A stretch of 63,648 nt of DNA, taken from Planctomycetota bacterium. Lineage in GTDB: Bacteria > Planctomycetota > Phycisphaerae > Phycisphaerales > SM1A02. The position numbers were made by a program, and so were the translations under genes. The stretch covers positions 1 through 63,648 of the forward strand of contig VGXR01000010.1 in NCBI GenBank assembly GCA_016873255.1, read 5' to 3'. This document shows, in pieces, positions 57,830 to 63,648 of the stretch. The notes under the pieces were generated by a model that saw nothing but the letters and a program-made list of their open reading frames with translations, searched no databases and was not told the DNA's origin. Every line of letters starts with the position of its first letter. The stretch's first letter is position 1.

Positions 57830-57910
57830 TCGCCGGGGCATGTGATCGCCGAGGCATGTGATCGCCGAGGCATGTGATCGCCGAGGCATGTGATCGCCGA
57901 GGCATGTGAT
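57815..57910. repeat. 16-bp minisatellite containing the trmB stop (6 copies)
   Basis: Units CGCCGAGGCATGTGAT at 57815, 57831 (one G variant), 57847, 57863, 57879 and 57895. The first contains the real trmB end (last codons and TGA at 57827-57829). The remaining five lie in the gap to the convergent STAS gene. Each unit holds ATGTGA. Since 16 is not divisible by three, frames rotate. Confidence 0.95.
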
Positions 57911-57932
57911 TTCAGTGCGCGGCCCGGGCGCG

Positions 57933-58277
57933 TCACCCGGCCCGGAACGACAGCCGCGCCTGCGCCACGTCGGGGTAGAGCTCGAACATCTTGTCGAGCC
58001 GCGCCAGGCGCAGGACCTGCACGGACATCCCCTGCAGGCCCGCGATCTTCACCGTGCCGCCGTGCTGGTCCATGCGCTTGTGCAGCATCAGGAGCTTGGC
58101 AAGCCCTGCGCTCGACAGGATGTCGAGCTTGGCGCAGTCCACGATGATCCCCTTCATCCCGCAGTCGATGGCGTGCTGCACGACGTCCGTGATCTGCTCG
58201 GCGGTGCCCTTGTTCAGGCCGCCGTCGGCGACGATCACGATGACCTTGTCGTCGGCCTCTGCGAGGTAGGTCTCCAT
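57933..58277 (-). CDS. STAS-domain anti-sigma factor antagonist-like protein
   Basis: 114 residues from ATG 58277. KVIVIVADGGLNKGT...GIIVDCAKLDILSSAGLAKL is a SpoIIAA/RsbV-type STAS domain; Ser56 in LSSAGL aligns with the phosphorylatable serine. Ends with a C-terminal LYPDVAQARLSF. It is 7 bp downstream of the zinc-finger gene and convergent with trmB. Partner-switching kinases or an anti-sigma factor would be expected elsewhere; the histidine kinase 0.4 kb away is divergent and of another type. Confidence 0.88.
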   Translation of the reverse strand: METYLAEADDKVIVIVADGGLNKGTAEQITDVVQHAIDCGMKGIIVDCAKLDILSSAGLAKLLMLHKRMDQHGGTVKIAGLQGMSVQVLRLARLDKMFELYPDVAQARLSFRAG

Positions 58278-58284
58278 GGACGGG

Positions 58285-58650
58285 TCAGGGTACCGCAGGT
58301 CGGATGTCGCCGGAATCAGGCTTGCGCCACCCGAAATCCGGGTCCTTGGCGAGCACCGCTGCTGACTGCCGCACGCATCGACGGCATGCGCAGGCATGGC
58401 CCGCGGCCGCGTGCCACATCGGATCGTCACGGTTCTCGAGGCAGAGCGTGCAGCGCACGCCGGCCTGGGCGGGCTCCTGCGGCGCGGACAGCACGACCGT
58501 GCGGTACGCGGCCGAGAGGCACTCGCCGCAGATGCAGCTTCCCTGGTGCCCCTCCACCATCGGGAGCGAATCGCTCCACTCGCGCCCGCAGAAGTCGCAC
58601 AGCACGTCGGACATCCGCACGTTCATCGGGTCGCAGCCTTCGCGTCGCAT
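58285..58650 (-). CDS. Stand-alone ClpX-type C4 zinc-finger protein with second CxxC pair
   Basis: 121 residues from ATG 58650, or 113 from ATG 58626. First finger: LCDFCGREWSD...CICGECLSAAY, spacing C-x2-C-x19-C-x2-C as in the N-terminal zinc-binding domain of ClpX. Second: RCTLCLENRDD...ACACRRCV. The end is GWRKPDSGD. There is no AAA+ domain. ClpX ZBDs dimerise and dock substrates/adaptors such as SspB, so an adaptor-like or competitor function is possible (inference). Operonic with the STAS gene. Confidence 0.75.
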   Translation of the reverse strand: MRREGCDPMNVRMSDVLCDFCGREWSDSLPMVEGHQGSCICGECLSAAYRTVVLSAPQEPAQAGVRCTLCLENRDDPMWHAAAGHACACRRCVRQSAAVLAKDPDFGWRKPDSGDIRPAVP

Positions 58651-58677
58651 GGCGGTGCCGAGCCTATCATCCGCGCC

Positions 58678-59856
58678 ATGCCCCGCCCGAAAGGCCCGCT
58701 CGCCGTGCACGCGCTCGTCGTGACGGCCTCGGCGGCCGCCGCGGGTGCCGGCGCGGGAGCGGCGCTTGCCTGGTGGTCGCTCGCCGCGCCCGAGGAGCGC
58801 GGCCCCGTGCTGCCGTGGGCGCTGGCCGGTGCCGTGGCGGCCGCGGCCGCGGCTGCGGGGCTTGCCGCCTGGGGCTGGCTCCGGCGCGGCGTCCTGAAGC
58901 CGCTTCGCCAGCTGCAGGACGTGACCGAGCGCGTCGGGCGCGGGGATGCGGCGGCACGCGCCTCCGTCCGAGCGGGTACCGAGGTCGCGGCGTTCGCGGA
59001 CAGCCTCAACAGGATGCTCGACTCCAGCGATCGCGTGCAGCGCCAGCTTGCGGCGGTCAACGAGGCCCTCGACCTGAAGGTGGGCGAGCTGTCCGAGGCG
59101 AACGTCGGCCTCGGCGAGTCCAACCGCCTGAAGAGCGAGTTCCTGGCCAACGTGAGCCATGAGCTGCGCACGCCGCTGAACTCGATCATCGGGTTCGCCG
59201 ACCTGCTCGAGGAGATCGCCCGGGGCGAGGCCAATGCCGACCCGAAGCGCCTCCGCTACATCGGCAACATCCAGCGGAGCGGCCGGGCGCTCCTGGACAT
59301 GATCAACGAGCTGCTCGACATGGCCAAGATCGAGGCCGGGCGCATGGAGGTCACCGTGGCTCCCTCGTCGGTCAAGGACCTGCTCGAGGGGCTGCAGGCG
59401 ATCATGCGTCCCGTGGCGCAGCAGAAGCGGATCGAGCTTGAGGTGCGGGTGCCCGACGGCCTCCCGAGGGTCGAGACCGATGCGGGGAAGCTCCAGCAGA
59501 TCCTCTACAACTTCCTCTCCAATGCCATCAAGTTCTCCCCCGAGGACGGCGTGGTCATCGTCACCGCCGAGGCGGTTGCCCGCGACGGCGGTGCCGTCCG
59601 CATCAGCGTCACCGACCACGGACCCGGCATTCCCGCCGACATGCAGGACACCATCTTCGAGAAGTTCCGCCAGGTGGACGCATCGCACACGCGCCGCGCG
59701 GGCGGCACCGGCCTGGGGCTTGCCATCTGCCGCGAACTCGCCGACCTGCTCGGCGCCTCGGTCGGCGTGGTGAGCGCATCGGGCCGCGGCAGCACGTTCA
59801 GCGTGGAACTGCCGTTCGTGCATCGCCCCAAGCAGCTGCGGCCGCTGATGGCGTGA
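58678..59856 (+). CDS. Membrane sensor histidine kinase
   Basis: 392 residues from ATG 58678. Two membrane helices (about 10-33 and 43-66) with only ~10 residues between, so no real periplasmic sensor. HAMP (LKPLRQLQDVTERVGRGD), coiled coil, HisKA with ANVSHELRTPLNSIIG, N box NFLSNAIKFSPE, G1 DHGPGIP, F box FEKFRQVD, G2 GGTGLGLAI. No response regulator lies nearby, making it an orphan. Signal could be intramembrane or cytosolic. Confidence 0.93.
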   Translation: MPRPKGPLAVHALVVTASAAAAGAGAGAALAWWSLAAPEERGPVLPWALAGAVAAAAAAAGLAAWGWLRRGVLKPLRQLQDVTERVGRGDAAARASVRAGTEVAAFADSLNRMLDSSDRVQRQLAAVNEALDLKVGELSEANVGLGESNRLKSEFLANVSHELRTPLNSIIGFADLLEEIARGEANADPKRLRYIGNIQRSGRALLDMINELLDMAKIEAGRMEVTVAPSSVKDLLEGLQAIMRPVAQQKRIELEVRVPDGLPRVETDAGKLQQILYNFLSNAIKFSPEDGVVIVTAEAVARDGGAVRISVTDHGPGIPADMQDTIFEKFRQVDASHTRRAGGTGLGLAICRELADLLGASVGVVSASGRGSTFSVELPFVHRPKQLRPLMA

Positions 59857-59895
59857 CGGCCGCGGCCGTGCCCGTGCGCGGGCCGTGGCGCGAAC

Positions 59896-60201
59896 TCAGA
59901 GGGCGCGCATGTCGACGCGCTCGCAGATGCGGCGGTCGGCGCCGGGATCGCGCTTGCGCGGGAAGCTTGCGTCGAAGCGCGGGGGGACGCCCTCGGGCCA
60001 GAGGCCCGCCGCCACGTCCATCACCGCTCGGGCCACGCCCTCGGGCGGCACCGCGCCGTCGGGGCAGAAGAGGTCGTAGTCGGCCCACGACAGCGTCAGC
60101 CGGATGCCGGCGAGCGAGCCGTCCCCGCGGATCTCCTGGATGTCGAAGCTCCAGCCCGTGGGCTCCTCGCGCTCGTTGATGATCTCGAAGGGACCTGCCA
60201 C
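59896..60201 (-). CDS. Small conserved-looking hypothetical protein
   Basis: 101 residues from GTG 60201 (VAGPFEIINEREEPTGW). A mixed alpha/beta sequence with no membrane segment or Cys motif; LSWADYDLFCPDGAVPPEGV is the most distinctive stretch. No family recognised. It begins 10 bp after the GT39-like gene stops, as the last gene of the four-gene minus-strand cluster. Confidence 0.6.
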   Translation of the reverse strand: MAGPFEIINEREEPTGWSFDIQEIRGDGSLAGIRLTLSWADYDLFCPDGAVPPEGVARAVMDVAAGLWPEGVPPRFDASFPRKRDPGADRRICERVDMRAL

Positions 60202-60211
60202 GATCGCGATG

Positions 60212-61615
60212 CTATCGGCGCCGTAGCACGAGGACCGCGCCGTCGCCGTGGTCGATCCAGCCGCCGTACGACCGCTCGACGGCGAATCCCGCGCCCTCGA
60301 GCTGCGCGCGACGCTCGGCGAGCGCACGGGGGTAGAGGAGGACGCACCAGTGCATCGACGGGTCGGACATCGCCGCGGCGACGTCTCGGCCGTACGGTCC
60401 GCTTCCCGGCATGTCGACGCCCTTGAGCGCGGCGTACCACCGGTGCACGTCGTCCGGCAGGCCCACCGCGAACGCACGCTCGCCGGCCACGGCATGCTCT
60501 GCGACGAAGGCCACCGCCTCGCGCAGCTGCTGCCGGGGCCCGAGCGCCGCGAGCGCTGCGCACCATGCGATGCCGGCAACCGCCGCCGCGGCGATGCCGG
60601 CCGTGCGACTCCTCTGCCACCACCAGCAGGCTCCCGCCCCCAGGAGGAGCGCAACGCCGGGCACCGTGAACGCCAGGAACCTCGCATAGAGCCAGCTCCC
60701 GAGGACGAGCGGGAACAGCATCGCCACGAGCGCGCCGCCGAGCGAGAGCGCCAGCGCGCGCCGGAGGCCCGGATCGCGTGCCGCAGCGGCCGCGCCGCCG
60801 GCCGCAAGGGGCAGGGCGGCCAGCGATGCCCACCACGTCCACGAGCCGCCGGCCGAGAGCAGCATCCACAGTCCCTCGGGCCCGACCAGCGTCGGCTCGT
60901 TGCCGTCGAGCGCGCGGAACTCGTTGCGCAGCGCAAGGATCTGCCCGAGGATCGGCGCGTAGAGCACCCCGGCCGCGCCCGCCGCCGCGGCCACCGCCGC
61001 CAGCGCCCGGATGCACCGCGCACGGTCCTCGCCGGGGGCGCTGCGCATCGTGCGCCACGCAAGCCATGCCGCGTGCCAGGCGGGTACGCACGCGAACACC
61101 AGGTGCGCCCAGGTGCCCAGCGCGCAGGCAGCCACGTAGGCCCACCACGCAGCGCGCGCGCCGCGACGCAGCCACGCGAGCATCGCGGCCGACGCGAGCG
61201 CCGCAAAGAGCACCACCATCGCGTAGCCGCGCGCTTCCGTCGACGGCAGCACCGCCGTCGGCATCAGTGCCGCGCATGCCGCCGACGCGATGCCCACCGA
61301 GCGTCCGGCGGCTTCCCGCCCGAGCCACGCAACGGCCGGAACGGCCGCGACTCCGGCAAGCAGGCTCGGCAGCCGCACGGAGACCTCGTCCACGCCGAAC
61401 GCCTCTGCGGACATCCATGCCAGGAGCGACGCGAGCGCGTGGTTGGCCTGCGAGAAGTACCTGCCGACGGCTCCCCACGGGCCATCCATCGAATAGCCGA
61501 CGAAGGCGGCGATCTCGTCGTACCAGAGGCTGTCGCCGAGGAACGGCGCACGCACGAGGAGCGCGGCGATCGTGGCCAGCGCCACCGCCGCGGCCTGGGT
61601 CCTGCGCGCGCTCAA
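60212..61615 (-). CDS. GT39-like (ArnT/PMT-type) membrane glycosyltransferase
   Basis: 467 residues from TTG 61615, which overlaps the MFS stop as TTGA; no better ATG is in reach. About ten hydrophobic helices. The first loop has SLWYDEIAAFVGYS, with the acidic Asp-Glu of GT39/ArnT-type lipid-linked sugar transferases, and STEARGYA later matches the conserved E-R/Y region. The C-terminal ~100 residues are soluble (FAVGLPDDVHRWY). Uses polyprenyl-phosphate sugars at the outer face; the acceptor is unknown. Confidence 0.82.
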   Translation of the reverse strand: MSARRTQAAAVALATIAALLVRAPFLGDSLWYDEIAAFVGYSMDGPWGAVGRYFSQANHALASLLAWMSAEAFGVDEVSVRLPSLLAGVAAVPAVAWLGREAAGRSVGIASAACAALMPTAVLPSTEARGYAMVVLFAALASAAMLAWLRRGARAAWWAYVAACALGTWAHLVFACVPAWHAAWLAWRTMRSAPGEDRARCIRALAAVAAAAGAAGVLYAPILGQILALRNEFRALDGNEPTLVGPEGLWMLLSAGGSWTWWASLAALPLAAGGAAAAARDPGLRRALALSLGGALVAMLFPLVLGSWLYARFLAFTVPGVALLLGAGACWWWQRSRTAGIAAAAVAGIAWCAALAALGPRQQLREAVAFVAEHAVAGERAFAVGLPDDVHRWYAALKGVDMPGSGPYGRDVAAAMSDPSMHWCVLLYPRALAERRAQLEGAGFAVERSYGGWIDHGDGAVLVLRRR

Positions 61616-63006
61616 CGGTGGCCTCCGATGGCCTCGCGCTCCTCGATCGACGCCGGCTCCGGCAGGTCGATGCTGCCGGCCGACGGCCGCAGGGCCATCG
61701 GTTGCGTGGCCAGCGGCACGGCGTGCGCCACCTCCTCGCGCACGCTGGCGCACACCGTGAATGCCACCAGCCGCGCGCCGGCGCTGGCGGCGAAGATCGC
61801 CATGTACGCACCCATGCCGGCACCCATGCCGCCGAGGGCCATCGACCCGATCATGCTCCCGGCGGCGGCCGCGAAGCTGTTGAACAGCATGAAGAGCGCC
61901 ATCATGCTGGTGCGCTCCTCCTCGCGGATCGCCTCGAGCGCCAGCAGGAAGAACCCGAGCTCGTACGCGCCGAACGCCGCGCCCGTCAGGGCCTGCAGGG
62001 CGAGGAGGTAGCCGTACGACGGGCTTGCCATCCACAGCGCGCTCAGCGGCACCACCGCGAGCGAGCCCCACACGAAGAGCCTCCGTGCGCCGTGCCGCTG
62101 GGCCAATCGCCCCCAGAACGGGGCGGCGAGGCTCTTGGCCGCGAAGCTCGCCGCGATCGTGCCGAGCACCTCTGCATCGCCGAAGCCGAGCTGGCGGCTC
62201 ATGTAGGGCGTGAAGTAGGGCTGCGCCACCTGTACCGCGACGTTCATCGTGACCACCGCCCCGAGCAGCCTGCCGTCGTGGCGGGCGCGCACGCGGCGCG
62301 AGAACTCGAGGAGCCCCATGCGCCGGTGGCTGTTCACGTCGAGTCCCGGGGCCTCGCCCTGGTGCTTCAGGAACCACACGCTCCAGAGCCGGCTCAGGCC
62401 CGCGAGCGCGAACACCGCCGCGAACGCGGACATCAGCCCGAGGTCGACGCCGAGGTCCGCACCGAACATGCGCTGCGCGCGGCCCGGGTCACCGAGCATC
62501 AGCACCGCCCCGCCGAGGAGGAGCGAGCCCATGATGGACACCTGGTAGATCCGGGAGCGCCAGCCGAAGTAGCGGACCCGGATGCGCCGCGGGAAGAGCG
62601 CGCCGACCCACGTGTTCCAGGCCGGCGCGGCACCGAGGTTGACCGCCCAGTACAGGCTTGCCACCGCGAAGAGCGTCCACGTGGGCATCCGCCCCGCGAC
62701 GGCCGCCGCGACCATGGGCACGAACCCAAGGCACTGGATGGTGGCGCACAGCATGATCCACCTTCGCGGCGAGCCGACCCTCGCGATGCCCCATGGCGCG
62801 CACAGCTGCAGCACGGCACCGACCAGCTGTGGCACCGTCGCCACCAGCCCGGCCACCGCATCGCCCTTGCCGAGCGCCAGCGCAAAGAGCGGGAAGTTGG
62901 TCTCTCCCAGCCCCACCATGAACGCATGGGTGACGCCATCGCCCGTGCAGTTGCGCAGGTCCGAGCGAAGCGTTCGATGGTCGTGGACGCGTGCCGCGGA
63001 CGTCAC
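61612..63006 (-). CDS. Major facilitator superfamily transporter
   Basis: 464 residues from GTG 63006, overlapping the upstream gene stop as GTGA. About 10-12 hydrophobic helices, a central cytoplasmic loop (about 215-245), and a loop-like GRLAQRHGARRLFV resembling the MFS motif A in the second half; YFGWRSRIYQ is the first-half counterpart. The specificity is not apparent; similar proteins often are annotated only as MFS. Polar C-terminal tail ends EEREAIGGHR. Confidence 0.85.
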   Translation of the reverse strand: MTSAARVHDHRTLRSDLRNCTGDGVTHAFMVGLGETNFPLFALALGKGDAVAGLVATVPQLVGAVLQLCAPWGIARVGSPRRWIMLCATIQCLGFVPMVAAAVAGRMPTWTLFAVASLYWAVNLGAAPAWNTWVGALFPRRIRVRYFGWRSRIYQVSIMGSLLLGGAVLMLGDPGRAQRMFGADLGVDLGLMSAFAAVFALAGLSRLWSVWFLKHQGEAPGLDVNSHRRMGLLEFSRRVRARHDGRLLGAVVTMNVAVQVAQPYFTPYMSRQLGFGDAEVLGTIAASFAAKSLAAPFWGRLAQRHGARRLFVWGSLAVVPLSALWMASPSYGYLLALQALTGAAFGAYELGFFLLALEAIREEERTSMMALFMLFNSFAAAAGSMIGSMALGGMGAGMGAYMAIFAASAGARLVAFTVCASVREEVAHAVPLATQPMALRPSAGSIDLPEPASIEEREAIGGHR

Positions 63007-63648
63007 GGGGTGGGCGCGGCACTCGAGCCGCCGGAGCCGGAGCCGCCCTTGGTGCCGGAGCCGCTTGCGCCGCCGGCACCGCTGCTGCCCGACGAGCCCG
63101 TGCTGCCCGACGAGCCCGTGCTGCCCGAGCCCGTGCTGCCCGAGCCCTTTCGGCCCGAGCCGGACGAACCGCCCTTCGGCGCTGCTCCCGAACCGGTTCC
63201 GACGGTCGTGGTGCTGGGCAGGCCGACGGTGCCCGATGGGCTGTTGCCGCCGCCACCGCCGCCGAAACCGCCTCCGCCGCCGGCCGCGCCCGTCACGGTC
63301 GAGGTGCCGAAGCCGGTCACCTTGCTGAAGCCGAGCGAGCCGTTGATGTCCACGTAGCGGCCGCCGGTGCGCGCGGGAGGCGGCGCCAGCATCGTGCCGT
63401 ATCCGGCGATCTGGCGCTGCACGTAGTCGGGGGCGCGCACGATGATGTTGCCGTCGTAGTAGCGGATCGATGCCACGGTGTCATCGAGCCAGATGTCGGG
63501 CTCGACGAGTGACTTGATGAGGTCGATGAGCTCCTCGGCCTTCTCGGCCGCGGGTCGTCGGTCGGGTGCCTCGCCGGGCTGGCCGAACGGGGCGCCGCCG
63601 CCACCACCACCACCACCACCGCCACCGCCGCCACCGCCGCCACCGAAT
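63003..63648 (-). CDS. Gly/Ser-rich protein with secretin/TonB-short-N-like module, 5' end beyond window
   Basis: The frame is open to the right edge (214 residues seen). The first visible part is a poly-Gly tract, then AEKAEELIDLIKSLVEPDIW...IRYYDGNIIVRAPDYVQRQI, the pattern of planctomycete secretin/bactofilin-adjacent repeats in which a helix is followed by N-IIV-A. About residues 95-214 are Gly/Ser/Thr low complexity (GGGGGFGGGGGG, then GSTGSSGSTGSS). Probably a large exported protein whose C-terminal tail is in this window. Upstream part unknown. Confidence 0.7.
   Translation of the reverse strand, partial: FGGGGGGGGGGGGGGGGGAPFGQPGEAPDRRPAAEKAEELIDLIKSLVEPDIWLDDTVASIRYYDGNIIVRAPDYVQRQIAGYGTMLAPPPARTGGRYVDINGSLGFSKVTGFGTSTVTGAAGGGGGFGGGGGGNSPSGTVGLPSTTTVGTGSGAAPKGGSSGSGRKGSGSTGSGSTGSSGSTGSSGSSGAGGASGSGTKGGSGSGGSSAAPTP
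63593..63645 (-). repeat. Trinucleotide (polyglycine) tract
   Basis: Run of CCN/CCA-CCG triplets encoding consecutive Gly on the minus strand. Confidence 0.9.

Noticed and set aside
54896-57889. Long minus-strand frame overlapping the DUF1080 gene in another frame
   Set aside because: Arg/Gly/Pro-rich shadow; the DUF1080/cytochrome frame carries all motifs.
57815-57910. Possible small-RNA or CRISPR repeat cluster
   Set aside because: Units are contiguous, only 16 bp, and derive from the trmB 3' end.

Overview
This window looks like a chromosomal segment of a high-GC planctomycete, most likely of the Phycisphaerae type. That assignment is an inference from gene content. The supporting signs are a secreted protein ending in two dockerin-like D-x-N-G-D-G...LLGAWG repeats, a PEP-CTERM surface protein, a prepilin-like protein with an H...DG signature, a DUF1080/propeller/cytochrome c hybrid, a planctomycete-style HExxH peptidase and a pseudopilin next to an ECF sigma/anti-sigma pair. 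Nearly all of the window is protein coding. I recognise no tRNA, rRNA, CRISPR array, insertion sequence or prophage. High GC produces many long antisense open frames; these were set aside wherever a recognisable protein lies on the other strand.

Layout. 1-9.7 kb: end of a PepSY-like acidic protein, a LOG-family protein, clpC, a metallopeptidase, a methyltransferase, a polyprenyl diphosphate synthase, a tandem thioredoxin-fold protein and panC. 9.8-12 kb: a compact iscS-iscU-iscA operon closed by a good intrinsic terminator. 12-18.4 kb: S9 oligopeptidase, EAL phosphodiesterase, TauE/SafE permease, yifB. 18.4-27.8 kb (minus): ptsI, then after a 0.35 kb hairpin-bearing leader rne, dxr, rseP and an SDR oxidoreductase in tight order. 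27.9-33 kb: TauE/SafE, dnaK, a HAL2/IMPase phosphatase translationally coupled to a membrane endonuclease/exonuclease/phosphatase protein. 33-39.8 kb: pseudopilin, ECF sigma and anti-sigma, ABC-F ATPase, dockerin-like and PEP-CTERM surface proteins. 39.9-44.5 kb: two tandem alkaline-phosphatase-superfamily/TPR paralogues, the second apparently stripped of its metal ligands, then a class IV aminotransferase. 44.6-54 kb: dnaE, a transglutaminase-like protein, NYN-pdxH-membrane protein operon, rpsU-rsfS-hydrolase operon. 54-63.6 kb: the 1030-residue cytochrome hybrid, trmB, STAS plus zinc-finger proteins, a histidine kinase and a minus-strand operon of a Gly/Ser-rich protein, an MFS transporter, a GT39-like membrane protein and a small unknown.

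The window is mostly housekeeping (proteostasis: clpC, dnaK, rseP; Fe-S assembly; isoprenoids: dxr and polyprenyl synthase; RNA and ribosome: rne, rpsU, rsfS, trmB; replication: dnaE) interleaved with planctomycete-specific envelope and signalling genes. The most distinctive observations are a degenerate pseudoenzyme paralogue beside its intact parent, two minisatellites that tandemly copy the last codons and stop codon of a gene at convergent junctions, a stand-alone ClpX-type zinc-finger protein coupled to a STAS protein, and an RNase E with unusual His/acidic and EQGNREPR low-complexity arms. I do not see a clear new defence or mobile system.
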